NCBI GenBank assembly: GCA_900318685.1
Contig: ONLL01000005.1
Coordinates: 1 to 64,000, forward strand
Direction: 5' to 3'
Length of the DNA: 64,000 nt
Source: an uncultured Prevotellaceae bacterium
GTDB lineage: Bacteria > Bacteroidota > Bacteroidia > Bacteroidales > Bacteroidaceae
The stretch's first letter is position 1, and each line of letters opens with the position of its first letter. The notes under the pieces were generated by a model. That model worked only from the letters and a program-made list of their open reading frames with translations. It was not told the origin of the DNA and ran no database searches. Shown here piece by piece: positions 19,049-30,801 of the stretch. Made by a program: the position numbers and the translations under genes.

Positions 19049-20503
19049 ATGATCAACTGGAAGCTCATCTCAAAGATCCTTGGCTCGCTGCTCTTCTTAG
19101 AGGCGCTGTTCATGGCGCTGTGCCTGGCCATGTCGGCCATCTATAGTGAGCCCGACCTGCTGGTCTTTGTCATCTCGGCCTGTATCACCGGTGCCAGTGC
19201 TTCCTTGTTCCGATATTTCGGCCATGATGCCGAGAATACCCTCAGCCGCCGCGACGCCTATGTCGTGGTCACTCTCACTTGGGTGGTGTTCTCCGTCTTT
19301 GGCATGTTGCCTTTCCTCATCCAGGGCTCACCCCTCAGCCTCACCGATGCCTTCTTCGAGACAATGTCGGGCTTCACCACCACTGGCGCCACTGTCATCG
19401 ATGACGTCGAGTCGCTCTCTCACGGGCTCCTTTTCTGGCGATCGCTGATGCAGTGGATTGGCGGCTTGGGTATCGTGTTCTTCACCATCGCCATCCTCCC
19501 CTCGATGGTGGGTGGAAGTGTGAAGGTCTTTGCAGCCGAGGCCACAGGCCCCATGCGCTCGAAGATGCATCCGCGCCTCTCCACCAATGCGAAGTGGATA
19601 TGGAGCATCTACCTCCTGCTTACCGTGGCTTGCGGTTTTTCGTTCTGGGCCTGCGGCATGAACTGGTTCGATGCCACCAACTACTCGATGTCGACCACTG
19701 CTACGGGCGGCTTCTCCACCCACAACGGCACCATTTTCTTGGCTTCTCCTACGATTGAGTATCTGGCCATCCTCTTTCAGTTCCTTGCAGGTATTAATTT
19801 CACGCTGCTTTATTTGTCGTTCTTCAAGTTTCGCTTCTCATCCCTGGTTCGCAACTCCGAGTTCAAGCTCTATGTCATCACCATCATCGTGGCAACGATG
19901 TGGATCATGTATCTCCTCATCACTCGCATGGGCTATGATGTCGAAGCAGCACTGCGCTCATCACTTTTCCAGGTGGTGTCGTTCATGACTACCACTGGCT
20001 TGTCGAATACCGATGCAGGAGCGTGGCCGCATGTCACCTGGGTTATCCTTGGCGTGCTGATGTTTATGGGAGCCTGTGCCGGTAGCACTACTGGTGGCTT
20101 CAAAAGCATACGCCTGCTCATGCTCCTGCGTGTGCTCCGCAATGAGTTCCACCATATACTTCATCCTAATGCTGTGCTGCCTGTGAGGGTAGGGGGACAG
20201 ACGGTGCCCACAGCCCGCCTAGTCACCCTGCTGGCGTTCTTCACACTCTATATCCTCATGTTCCTCATCACCGCCGCCATCATGGTGCTCTCGGGCATCG
20301 ATGTCACCAATGCCTTCACCATTGCCTTCAGTCTCATGAGCAATGTCGGTGCGGGACTCGACACCAACATCGGGCCGCAGATGTCGTGGGCCGACCTCTC
20401 CGACGGTCTGAAGTGGCTGTGCTCTTTCCTCATGCTCGTCGGTCGTCTCGAAATTATGGCTGTCCTCGTGCTCTTCACACGTTCGTTCTGGAAGAAGAGT
20501 TAG
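19049..20503 (+). CDS. trkH: Trk potassium transporter membrane subunit TrkH
   Basis: TrkH forms the inner-membrane potassium-conducting pore. The 484-residue protein has the expected four repeated membrane-pore-membrane units; pore-loop glycines can be seen in SGFTTTGATV, TATGGFSTHN, TTTGLSNTDA and SNVGAGLDT. The GSTTGGFKS segment before the fourth unit is typical. It ends the dxs-trkA-trkH operon. The gap to the next gene holds no clear terminator. Confidence 0.94.
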   Translation: MINWKLISKILGSLLFLEALFMALCLAMSAIYSEPDLLVFVISACITGASASLFRYFGHDAENTLSRRDAYVVVTLTWVVFSVFGMLPFLIQGSPLSLTDAFFETMSGFTTTGATVIDDVESLSHGLLFWRSLMQWIGGLGIVFFTIAILPSMVGGSVKVFAAEATGPMRSKMHPRLSTNAKWIWSIYLLLTVACGFSFWACGMNWFDATNYSMSTTATGGFSTHNGTIFLASPTIEYLAILFQFLAGINFTLLYLSFFKFRFSSLVRNSEFKLYVITIIVATMWIMYLLITRMGYDVEAALRSSLFQVVSFMTTTGLSNTDAGAWPHVTWVILGVLMFMGACAGSTTGGFKSIRLLMLLRVLRNEFHHILHPNAVLPVRVGGQTVPTARLVTLLAFFTLYILMFLITAAIMVLSGIDVTNAFTIAFSLMSNVGAGLDTNIGPQMSWADLSDGLKWLCSFLMLVGRLEIMAVLVLFTRSFWKKS

Positions 20504-20612
20504 TGCCGCCAACCTGATGCCTTTTTGTTTCCTTTCCTATCATTTCTAGCAAAAAAACACTAAATCTAAAGTATTTGATACATACGGCAAGCACTTCTTG
20601 CCGTTTTCTTTG

Positions 20613-20620
20613 TAAATTTG
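20613..20620 (+). promoter_or_regulatory. Probable -7 element TAAATTTG before the xylanase cluster
   Basis: TAAATTTG matches the -7 consensus 31 bp before the xylanase ATG. I see no good TTTG at the right spacing upstream, which would fit an activator-dependent promoter for an inducible polysaccharide cluster. A CGGCAAG-n6-CTTGCCG inverted repeat (around 20585-20603) sits where the -33 element would be and is a candidate operator. Confidence 0.5.
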
Positions 20621-20633
20621 CACAAAATTTTAA

Positions 20634-22928
<2,295 letters not shown>

Positions 22929-22937
22929 TCCGAGTTT

Positions 22938-22966
22938 TGAGAGGTGAGCTTAAAGCCCGCCTCTCA
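22938..22966 (+). other. Intercistronic hairpin
   Basis: A 7-bp stem (TGAGAGG / CCTCTCA) with a 15-base loop lies 10 bp after the xylanase stop and 17 bp before the next ATG. Without a strong T-run it is more likely an mRNA processing or stability element than a terminator. Confidence 0.4.
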
Positions 22967-22983
22967 CTATCTTTCTTATCACT

Positions 22984-25900
22984 ATGAAGCACTCTTTTTA
23001 TTCAACCCTATTGGCATCCTGTCTCGCGCTCGCAGCGTGGGGACAGGGTGTCAAGCCTTTACCTACACTGCATGTCGACGGCCGTTGGCTGACCGACACA
23101 CACGGCAATCATGTCGTGCTCCACGGAGTCATGGACACTCCTTCAGCCTGGTTCAACAGCGGACGCTGGGGCTGGAGCTATGATGACGCTGGCCGCCAAC
23201 GCTGTATCAACTACTTCGAACAACTCTACACCGGACTCGAGCAGGCCCACTGTACTGTCTTCCGCCTCCACCTCGAGCCCGCCTGGACCAACGACCCCTC
23301 CAGCGGTTATCAGTGGTCGGGAGCTGCCGGACAGGCATCCGATGCCTCCGGCGAGGCCGATATCCGCAAGTTCAATCCCGAGCGCCTTCGCAACTATCTC
23401 GGTACCCTCTACTTCCCGCTGATGCAGCGCGCCATGAACCATGGCATGTACGTCGTGGTTCGTCCTCCTGGTGTCTGTCCCGGCAATCTCAAGGTGGGCG
23501 ACTACTATCAGAACTACCTCCTCACCGTCTGGGATATCTTCACGCAGAATGCCAACATCCGCAAGTACGACGGACAGATCAGCATCGAGCTCGCCAACGA
23601 GCCCGTCAGTCTGAAGAATGCCGACGGACAGGATGACCCGCAGGCCCTTCACGACTATTTCCAGCCCATCGTCGACAAGATACGTGCCAATGGCTTCACA
23701 GGCATCATCTGGGTGCCCGGCACTGGTTGGCAGGCCAACTACCAGAGCTATGCCACCTATCCCATTGAGGGCTACAACATAGGCTATGCCGTCCACGACT
23801 ATTGCGGATGGTATGGCTGCAGCGACGACCATCCCAGTGCCTCTGACAAGATAGCACAATTCCATAAGCAAGTGCCCGTAGTCGACACGGCGCCCATCAT
23901 CATCACCGAGGTCGACTGGAGTCCTAAGAAACCCGGCACAGGCCACTATAATGAGCACGGCGACTGGGTCGAGTCCAACTATGGCACATGGGCCACAGGA
24001 TCCACCTCGAAGTGGGGCAAGGCCTATAAGGCCATGCTCGACCATTATGGCAATATCTCCATGACACTCTCCGGCACCAGCTGCCTCATCGATGTCGACA
24101 CCCTCATCCAGAAAGGCACCGTCGTGCCTGCCTTCGGAGGTCTTGAAGAGGCCTGCGGCAAGGCCTGCATGGACTGGTATGCCGACTACTACCTCGTCGA
24201 CTGGCCACGAGCCGACTTCCTTAATGCGCCCGTCAGCGATCAGGCCAACGGACGCTATAAGAATCCTCTCATCTTCGCCGACTTCCCCGATCCCGACGTT
24301 ATCCGCGTCGGCGACACCTACTACATGGTGTCCACCACCATGCACCATTTCCCTGGAGCCACCATCCTCCAGTCGCGCGACCTCGTCAACTGGGAGTACT
24401 GCTCTCAGCCACTCACGCAGCTAGCCGCCACCGACGACTATAACCTCTCCGACGGCCACGATGCCTATGCCCGTGGCATGTGGGCCTGCTCTATGGACTG
24501 GCACGACGGACGCTTCTATCTGCTCATCAACGGCAATGATGCCGGTGGATGGTTGCTCACCGCCACTGATCCCCGCGGGCCGTGGCAGAAAAAGAAGCTC
24601 TCGCGCATCTACTACGATCCCGGCATGCTCTTCGACAATGGCAAGGTCTACGTAGCCTGCGGCATCGGCAATATCCAGATTTGCGAGCTCGACGAGGACT
24701 TCAATTACATCCGCGAGCAGCGTGTCGTCAGCGACCGCGACGGACTCGAGGGCAGTCACCTCTATCACATCGGCGACTACTACTACCTCTATGCCACCTA
24801 TGGCGGATGGCCCTCCGGACAGGCTGTCTTCCGCTCTAAGAATATCTTCGGACCCTACGAGGAGAAGATGCTCATCGAGAAGACCATCGACGGCAAGGTC
24901 AACACCGTTCATCAGGGAGCCCTCGTCGATACCCCCAATGGTGACTGGTGGACCATCCTTCAGGAGGACCTCGGAGCCCTCGGACGCATGCCCAATCTTC
25001 AGCCTGTGCGCTGGAAGGACGACTGGCCCATTGTCGGCAACAACGGCAAACCCTATGTCTCCTTTACCAAGCCCAAGGTAGGCACCTCCAGTCCCCGTGT
25101 GCCCCTGCCCACCAACGATAACTTCCGCTCTTATCCTCTCGGCATGCAGTGGCAGTGGAACCATAATCCCGATGATGGAGCTTGGTCGCTCTTCGAGCGT
25201 CCCGGATGGCTGCGTCTGCGCACCAGCCTGCCCGCCAGCCGGCTCACCGCTGCCCGCAACATGCTCACACAGCGCATCTTCGGCTATGCCTCCCAGCCGT
25301 CGCTGGGCACTGTGCGCCTCGATGTCAGTCATCTCGCTGAGGGCAATCGCGCTGGCATCTGCATTCTCCAGGATCCCTATGCCATGATTGCCGTGCAGGT
25401 CACCGACGGAAAGCGGCAGCTCGTATGGCGGCAGGACACCCTTCGCCACTCCACCTCTACAGCGCCCGCACAGCTCGTGAAGGCCATCGATATTGACAGC
25501 GTCATCTATCTCCGTGCCAGCATCAGCTACTCCACCTCGAAGACACAGTTCTACTACTCCCTCGACAACGTCACCTACACGCCCTTCGGCCAGCAGACCA
25601 CCCTTGGCTTCAACCTCTCCGTCTTCGTCGGAGCCCGCTTCGGACTCTTCTGCTATGCCCAGGGACCTGAGCAAGGCTATGCCGACTTCGACTGGTTCTC
25701 CACCGAGGACACCTTCGCCGAGGATATGTATTATCCCGCCACCTTCGAAGGCTTCTCTGCCGATATGCTCACTGCCGAGCGTCTCGACGTGGCTGACTCC
25801 GAGCTCGAGGTCATGGTGGGCAATGCCGCACCGCTGCAGCTCACTGCCACCTTCGCCGACGGCCATACCGAGAACATCGCGGCACAGGCACGCTACACCA

Positions 25901-26619
25901 TCGATGCACCTGAGGTCGTCGAGCTGCGCAACGGACAGATACGTGGCATCACCGAGGGGCGCGCTCATGTCACCGTCGCCTGGACCGATCCCATGGGTCA
26001 TGCCCTCGAGACTGCCTTCGACGTGCGCTCCACGTTCTTCCCCTTCGCATCCGAGTACATCAACACCTCCCTCTTCTCACAGGGCACCTACGACCCCTCT
26101 ACGCGTACCTTCCGTCCGGGACAGTGGGGACAGATGGGATGGGAGTATCCCGGTGGCGCCGACATGTCGGCCTATAAGTATCTCGTCATCAAGCTCAAGA
26201 AGGCTCAGAATTGCGATGCCCATCTGAATATCTTCACTGCCAACAGCATCTGGAGCGACTGCTGCGAGTCGTCGGCCTTCGGCACACGCAAGCAGATTGT
26301 TGTCAATCTCTCCACCGCGAAGTACACCAGTGGCGACAAGAAGGGCAAGCCACTCGACACGAAGAACATTCACATCGTCGACTTCTGGGGCAATGGCAAC
26401 GGCACCATCGTCGTTGACGATATCTATCTCACCAACAACTCCGACTACACTCCGCCTTCATCCGTCGATGCCCTGATGGCTGGCGATGCCTCCGGCCTTG
26501 TCGATGTCTGCACCCTCTCCGGTCAGCTTGTCCGGCGCCAGGTGACGCGCAGTCAGGCTCTCCATGGCCTCCCTGCCGGCCTCTACATCGTAGGTGGACG
26601 TAAGGTGGTAGTGAAGTAA
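22984..26619 (+). CDS. Two-domain GH5 / GH43 hemicellulase with T9SS tail
   Basis: The 1211-residue secreted enzyme has a signal peptide (cut near AWGQG), a GH5-type barrel (about 25-410) with acid/base Glu206 (ELANEP) and nucleophile Glu309 (IIITEVDW), then a GH43 five-blade domain starting at NPLIFADFPDPDVI (Asp436 as likely base; general acid in GLEGSHLY) and a GH43-associated beta-sandwich. Further C-terminal are Ig-like and carbohydrate-binding-like modules (about 930-1150). The final 60 residues (TLSGQLVRRQ... GLPAGLYIVGGRKVVVK) fit a type IX secretion sorting domain, so it is probably anchored at the cell surface. GH43 members of this type act as arabinofuranosidase or xylosidase; the exact specificity of both domains is inferred. 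It follows the xylanase by 55 bp. Confidence 0.88.
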   Translation: MKHSFYSTLLASCLALAAWGQGVKPLPTLHVDGRWLTDTHGNHVVLHGVMDTPSAWFNSGRWGWSYDDAGRQRCINYFEQLYTGLEQAHCTVFRLHLEPAWTNDPSSGYQWSGAAGQASDASGEADIRKFNPERLRNYLGTLYFPLMQRAMNHGMYVVVRPPGVCPGNLKVGDYYQNYLLTVWDIFTQNANIRKYDGQISIELANEPVSLKNADGQDDPQALHDYFQPIVDKIRANGFTGIIWVPGTGWQANYQSYATYPIEGYNIGYAVHDYCGWYGCSDDHPSASDKIAQFHKQVPVVDTAPIIITEVDWSPKKPGTGHYNEHGDWVESNYGTWATGSTSKWGKAYKAMLDHYGNISMTLSGTSCLIDVDTLIQKGTVVPAFGGLEEACGKACMDWYADYYLVDWPRADFLNAPVSDQANGRYKNPLIFADFPDPDVIRVGDTYYMVSTTMHHFPGATILQSRDLVNWEYCSQPLTQLAATDDYNLSDGHDAYARGMWACSMDWHDGRFYLLINGNDAGGWLLTATDPRGPWQKKKLSRIYYDPGMLFDNGKVYVACGIGNIQICELDEDFNYIREQRVVSDRDGLEGSHLYHIGDYYYLYATYGGWPSGQAVFRSKNIFGPYEEKMLIEKTIDGKVNTVHQGALVDTPNGDWWTILQEDLGALGRMPNLQPVRWKDDWPIVGNNGKPYVSFTKPKVGTSSPRVPLPTNDNFRSYPLGMQWQWNHNPDDGAWSLFERPGWLRLRTSLPASRLTAARNMLTQRIFGYASQPSLGTVRLDVSHLAEGNRAGICILQDPYAMIAVQVTDGKRQLVWRQDTLRHSTSTAPAQLVKAIDIDSVIYLRASISYSTSKTQFYYSLDNVTYTPFGQQTTLGFNLSVFVGARFGLFCYAQGPEQGYADFDWFSTEDTFAEDMYYPATFEGFSADMLTAERLDVADSELEVMVGNAAPLQLTATFADGHTENIAAQARYTIDAPEVVELRNGQIRGITEGRAHVTVAWTDPMGHALETAFDVRSTFFPFASEYINTSLFSQGTYDPSTRTFRPGQWGQMGWEYPGGADMSAYKYLVIKLKKAQNCDAHLNIFTANSIWSDCCESSAFGTRKQIVVNLSTAKYTSGDKKGKPLDTKNIHIVDFWGNGNGTIVVDDIYLTNNSDYTPPSSVDALMAGDASGLVDVCTLSGQLVRRQVTRSQALHGLPAGLYIVGGRKVVVK

Positions 26620-26651
26620 TGTCTCTCAACTCTATACTATCAACTTATAAT

Positions 26652-27848
26652 ATGAAACATCTCACAATTCTTTTTTCGCTCTTTGTAGCGACCACAGTCA
26701 CAGTTAAGGCTCAGGGCAACAGCGTGCCCCTCGTCTACAATGTCGAGAACACCGCCGCCAGTCAGAAAGCTCCCAAGATGCTGCCTCCCGACCAGCTGCC
26801 CGTCATCCGTGATCTCCCCGATGCCCTTCAGGGTGTCAAGAAGTTCAAGCAGTGGAGCAAGCGCCGCAACGTCATCTCCTCACAGATCCAGCACTACGGC
26901 ATCGGCCGTAAGCCCGCCGTCGACCCCTCACAGGTGAAGGCTCGCATGGATGGCGACACCCTCATCGTCGATGTCACCGTTGGTGGTGAGACGCTCACCC
27001 TGCGCTCCACCATCCAGTATCCCTCTGTCGGCCAGCCGCCCTATGCCCTCATGGTGGGCTCCAGCGGCATCTCGCTGCCGCGGCAGCTCTTTGCCGACCG
27101 TCCCATTGCCCTCATGACCTTCCACGAGAAGCAGGTCAACGACTACGGGCAGTTCGGCCGTCATCATGAACGTGGCGAGCACAATTTCGACCGCCTCTAT
27201 CCCGACCTCAAGGACAATGGCGCCTACAGCGAGTGGGCATGGGGCTTCAGCCGTCTTCTCGACGGACTCCAGCAGCTCGGTCCTGAGGTCACCAAGATCG
27301 ACATGAGCCATATCGGTGTCACAGGCTGCTCCTATGCCGGTAAGATGGCACTCTACTGCGGTGCCTTCGACGAGCGTGTCGCCCTCACCATTGCCCAGGA
27401 ACCCGGTGGCGGTGGTGCTGCTGCCTGGCGCAAGTCCCACGAGCTGACCCTTTCGGGTAAGAACCTCGAGGATCTCGACAAGACCGACTACCACTGGTTC
27501 ATGGAGAGCCAGCGCGAGAACTTCCATGGCGACAGCGTCTATCGTCTGCCCTACGACCAGCACGAGCTCTGCGCCCTCGTCTGTCCGCGTGCCCTCCTGC
27601 TTCTGGGCAACCCCGACTATGAGTGGCTTGCCGACGACTCCATGCTTCCCTCTGCCCAGGCAGCCCGTAAGGTATGGGATGCCTTTGGCATTGCCGACCG
27701 CATGGGCTGGAGCATCGTCGATGGTCATGGTCACTGCCAGTTGCCTCAGAGCCAGTTCCCCGAGGTTCAGGCCTTCATCGACAAGTTCCTCCTCGGCCGT
27801 GATGCTGACACCAGCGATGTGCGAAAAGTGGAGATCAAGAAAAAATAA
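26652..27848 (+). CDS. CE15 glucuronoyl esterase
   Basis: CE15 enzymes cleave the ester between glucuronic acid on xylan and lignin alcohols. I take the ATG at 26652, which gives a normal signal peptide (MKHLTILFSLFVATTVTVKA); an upstream ATG at 26619 only adds a polar stretch. The family motif G-C-S-x-x-G-K is present as GCSYAGK with nucleophile Ser227, followed by the conserved AQEPGGGG segment and a probable catalytic His in DGHGHCQLP. The length (398) fits the family. It is 32 bp from the GH5-GH43 gene and 15 bp before the protease gene, in one likely operon. Confidence 0.9.
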   Translation: MKHLTILFSLFVATTVTVKAQGNSVPLVYNVENTAASQKAPKMLPPDQLPVIRDLPDALQGVKKFKQWSKRRNVISSQIQHYGIGRKPAVDPSQVKARMDGDTLIVDVTVGGETLTLRSTIQYPSVGQPPYALMVGSSGISLPRQLFADRPIALMTFHEKQVNDYGQFGRHHERGEHNFDRLYPDLKDNGAYSEWAWGFSRLLDGLQQLGPEVTKIDMSHIGVTGCSYAGKMALYCGAFDERVALTIAQEPGGGGAAAWRKSHELTLSGKNLEDLDKTDYHWFMESQRENFHGDSVYRLPYDQHELCALVCPRALLLLGNPDYEWLADDSMLPSAQAARKVWDAFGIADRMGWSIVDGHGHCQLPQSQFPEVQAFIDKFLLGRDADTSDVRKVEIKKK

Positions 27849-27863
27849 GTTCAACAATATACT

Positions 27864-30764
27864 ATGAAAAAACTTTCGATGTTGCAGACAGCCAAACGGG
27901 AAGTTGCGCTGCTGCTGATGCTGCTGGTGACGGCAGCCGTATTTGCTGTTCCTGCAAAGCCAGGACAGAGTAAACTGATTACTTTGACTGATGGCACCAC
28001 CGTCAGCGCCACGCTCGTCGGCGATGAGTTCGGCCACTACTGGCTGGGCACCGATGGCCGGGCCTATCAGGCCTTGAATGGAGAGGAAGTGTATAGCGTC
28101 GTCGATCTTCAGGCCGTGAAGCAGCATGCCAGTGCACGTCGCATGGCCGCCAACCAGCATCGCTCCAAGCGCCTCGCTCGCAGAAAGGTGGGTGAAATGG
28201 GTGGCATTACTGGCGAGAAGAAAGGACTGATCATCCTTGTCAATTTCAAGGATACCGTCTTCAAAGAGTCCAACGACAATGACCTCTTTCAGCGCATCGC
28301 CAACAAAAAGGGCTTCAATGAGGGCGACTTCAAAGGGTCGATGTACGATTATTTCTATGATCAGAGCGATGGTCAGTTCGAACTGACGTTCGATGTCGTC
28401 GGACCAGTGACGGTCAATCAGAATCAGTCGTATTATGGTACCAATATTGGTAATGTGAGAGGAAACGACGAGCATCCTGCAGAGATGGTGATCGAGGCCT
28501 TGAAAAAAGCCGACCCGCTTGTCGACTATGCCAATTACGACTGGGATGGTGATAAAGTGGTTGAGCAGGTGTATGTGGTCTATGCTGGAAAGGGCGAGGC
28601 CGACGGCGGTGCTGCCAACACCATTTGGCCGCATGAGTGGAATTTGTCGTCAGCCAATTATTATGGTGATGGAGCAGGTGCACAGACCCTCGACGGTGTG
28701 ACTATTGATACCTATGCCTGTGGTGGTGAACTCAACGGAGATGGTAAGATTGCCGGCATCGGCACGATGTGCCATGAGTTCAGTCATTGTCTGGGCTATC
28801 CCGATTTTTACGATACAGACGATAGCGGCGGTCAGGGCATGGGTGCCTGGGATTTGATGGACTATGGCTCGTATAATGGCAATGGTTACCGACCAGCCGG
28901 CTACACCAGCTATGAGCGCTGGGTGGCAGGATGGAAGGAGCCCATCGAGTTGGAGACCAAGCTCAGCGTTACCAATATGAAGGCACTCACCGATGGAGGT
29001 GATTCTTACATTATATACAATAAGGGAAACAACAATGAGTACTACCTCTTGGAGAACCGCCAGAAGACGAGCTGGGATGCAAGCATTCCTGGCAAAGGAC
29101 TCCTCATACTGCATGTCGACTATGATGCAACAGTGTGGGCAGATAATGAACCCAACGACGATCCCGACCATCAGCGCATGACGTGGATTCCTGCCGACAA
29201 CAGTTATTCGTTGATAGGCGATGCTGGCGACCCCTTCCCCAATGGCTCAGTCAACGCCTTCAACAAGAACACCACGCCTGCTGCCGAGTTCTACAACGAG
29301 AACTCCGACGGCACCTACTTTATGGACTCCTCCGTCGAGAACATCACGCAGAATGCCGATAGCACCATCTCCTTCCTCTTCAAGTCACAGACCAATGTGG
29401 CTGCGCCCAAGTTCTCGCTGGCTGCTGGTCGCTATATCGAGCCTCAGACGGTGAGCATCCGCTGTAGCACCGAGGGAGCCGCCATCTACTACACCCTCGA
29501 CGGCACGAAGCCCTCTGCCAGCAGTGCCCTTTATTCGGAGCCCATCACCATCGCAGAAACCACTACTCTCAAGGCCGTAGCCGTGCTCAACGATGGCGAG
29601 GAGAGTAAGGTGGCTACGGCAGTTTATAAGATAGGAGCCGCAGTCAGCAATCCTAATACGAAACAGTTCAAACTAGTTGCCTCGACAAGTGAACTGGAAG
29701 ACGGTCTGCGCTATATCATCGCTTGTGGCAGTAAGGAAGTGGCTGCGGGAGGATATGATAGCAGTAAAAAGATACTCAACAGCCAGAGTGTGACCATCAA
29801 CGATGATATCATCACCATTGATGACAATGTCGATGTTTTCGTTCTCGAAGAAACAGCTGACGGATGGACGTTCCGCAACGAGGCCACCGATAAGTATCTC
29901 TACTCGGAAGGCACGAAGAAACTAGGCTATACCAGCCAGAACGATGCTGCATGGACCCTAGACGATGGCACCGAAGGAGTCATCATGTCCTATGACGAAG
30001 ATGGTACTATGCTCTACAATGCAAGCTATCCCCGCTTCACCACCTACACAAGCAACCCCACCTCAGCGATGATTCAGGCCAACCTCTACATGGAGTACAC
30101 TCCTGTAGGCCCCGTCAGTGGCAACCGCTACCAGCTCGTTACCGATGCCACTACGTTGGCAGCTGGCGATGAGGTGCTTATTGCATACGTCGACAAGAAG
30201 GTGCAGCTGGCTATGGGTGAGCAAACGCAGAACAACCGTACGGCAGTGGCAGTGACGCTCAACGCTGATAAAACGCTGACACCCGGTAGCGATGCCCAAG
30301 TCATCACGCTCGAGAAGGATGGCACGAACTTCCTCTTCAACGTAGGCGATGGCTATCTCTATGCTGCCAGCAGTGATAGTAACTGGTTGAGAACGGAGGC
30401 TGAAGCCGATGCTAATGCAAAGGCTACCATCACTATCAGCAGTGGCGATGCCACCATTACGTTCCAGGGTAAGAATACGCGCAACACCATGCGCTACAAC
30501 CCCAATAATGGCACTCCGATCTTCTCCTGCTATGCCTCAACGTCGACAGTCAAAACACTCCCTCAGATCTACCGCAAGGTCGTTCTCAAGGGCGATGTCA
30601 ATGGCGACGGCCTAGTGACCATTGCCGATGTGGCAGCCCTGGTGAACTACCTCCTCGGCCAGTCGTCGGATGAGTTCAACGAGAAGGCCGCCTATGTCGA
30701 CGACGACGATGCCATCACCATCTCCGATGCGCTCGCCATCGTGAACATAATCTTGAATCAATAA
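27864..30764 (+). CDS. M6-family metalloprotease with dockerin-like C-terminus
   Basis: This secreted zinc protease resembles immune inhibitor A/M6 peptidases. A signal peptide ends near residue 29; the catalytic domain carries the extended zinc motif HEFSHCLGYPD with His304, Glu305 and His308. A chitobiase/FN3-like module (about 515-585, with YYTLDGTKPS) and two beta-rich repeats follow. The last 60 residues contain dockerin-like calcium loops (GDVNGDGLVTIADVAALVNYLL and a second half with DDDDAITISDALAIVN). Dockerin-like ends occur in Prevotella surface enzymes without a classical cellulosome. Its place at the end of a xylan cluster is unusual; it may process surface enzymes or degrade plant protein. 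Confidence 0.88.
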   Translation: MKKLSMLQTAKREVALLLMLLVTAAVFAVPAKPGQSKLITLTDGTTVSATLVGDEFGHYWLGTDGRAYQALNGEEVYSVVDLQAVKQHASARRMAANQHRSKRLARRKVGEMGGITGEKKGLIILVNFKDTVFKESNDNDLFQRIANKKGFNEGDFKGSMYDYFYDQSDGQFELTFDVVGPVTVNQNQSYYGTNIGNVRGNDEHPAEMVIEALKKADPLVDYANYDWDGDKVVEQVYVVYAGKGEADGGAANTIWPHEWNLSSANYYGDGAGAQTLDGVTIDTYACGGELNGDGKIAGIGTMCHEFSHCLGYPDFYDTDDSGGQGMGAWDLMDYGSYNGNGYRPAGYTSYERWVAGWKEPIELETKLSVTNMKALTDGGDSYIIYNKGNNNEYYLLENRQKTSWDASIPGKGLLILHVDYDATVWADNEPNDDPDHQRMTWIPADNSYSLIGDAGDPFPNGSVNAFNKNTTPAAEFYNENSDGTYFMDSSVENITQNADSTISFLFKSQTNVAAPKFSLAAGRYIEPQTVSIRCSTEGAAIYYTLDGTKPSASSALYSEPITIAETTTLKAVAVLNDGEESKVATAVYKIGAAVSNPNTKQFKLVASTSELEDGLRYIIACGSKEVAAGGYDSSKKILNSQSVTINDDIITIDDNVDVFVLEETADGWTFRNEATDKYLYSEGTKKLGYTSQNDAAWTLDDGTEGVIMSYDEDGTMLYNASYPRFTTYTSNPTSAMIQANLYMEYTPVGPVSGNRYQLVTDATTLAAGDEVLIAYVDKKVQLAMGEQTQNNRTAVAVTLNADKTLTPGSDAQVITLEKDGTNFLFNVGDGYLYAASSDSNWLRTEAEADANAKATITISSGDATITFQGKNTRNTMRYNPNNGTPIFSCYASTSTVKTLPQIYRKVVLKGDVNGDGLVTIADVAALVNYLLGQSSDEFNEKAAYVDDDDAITISDALAIVNIILNQ

Positions 30765-30801
30765 CCCCCAGCCTTTAATTCACATACATAAACGACTACA
30801 G

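Noticed and set aside
24421..26001. 526-residue minus-strand ORF opposite GH5-GH43
   Set aside because: Composition (G, V, E, D rich without domain signals) is that of an antisense frame; the plus strand carries clear GH43 motifs.
26619..26651. Upstream ATG for the CE15 gene
   Set aside because: The added MSLNSILSTYN stretch precedes a complete signal peptide beginning at 26652 and is probably untranslated leader.
26928..28634. 568-residue minus-strand ORF spanning the CE15 and M6 genes
   Set aside because: It crosses two well-supported genes in antisense and has no recognisable domain.
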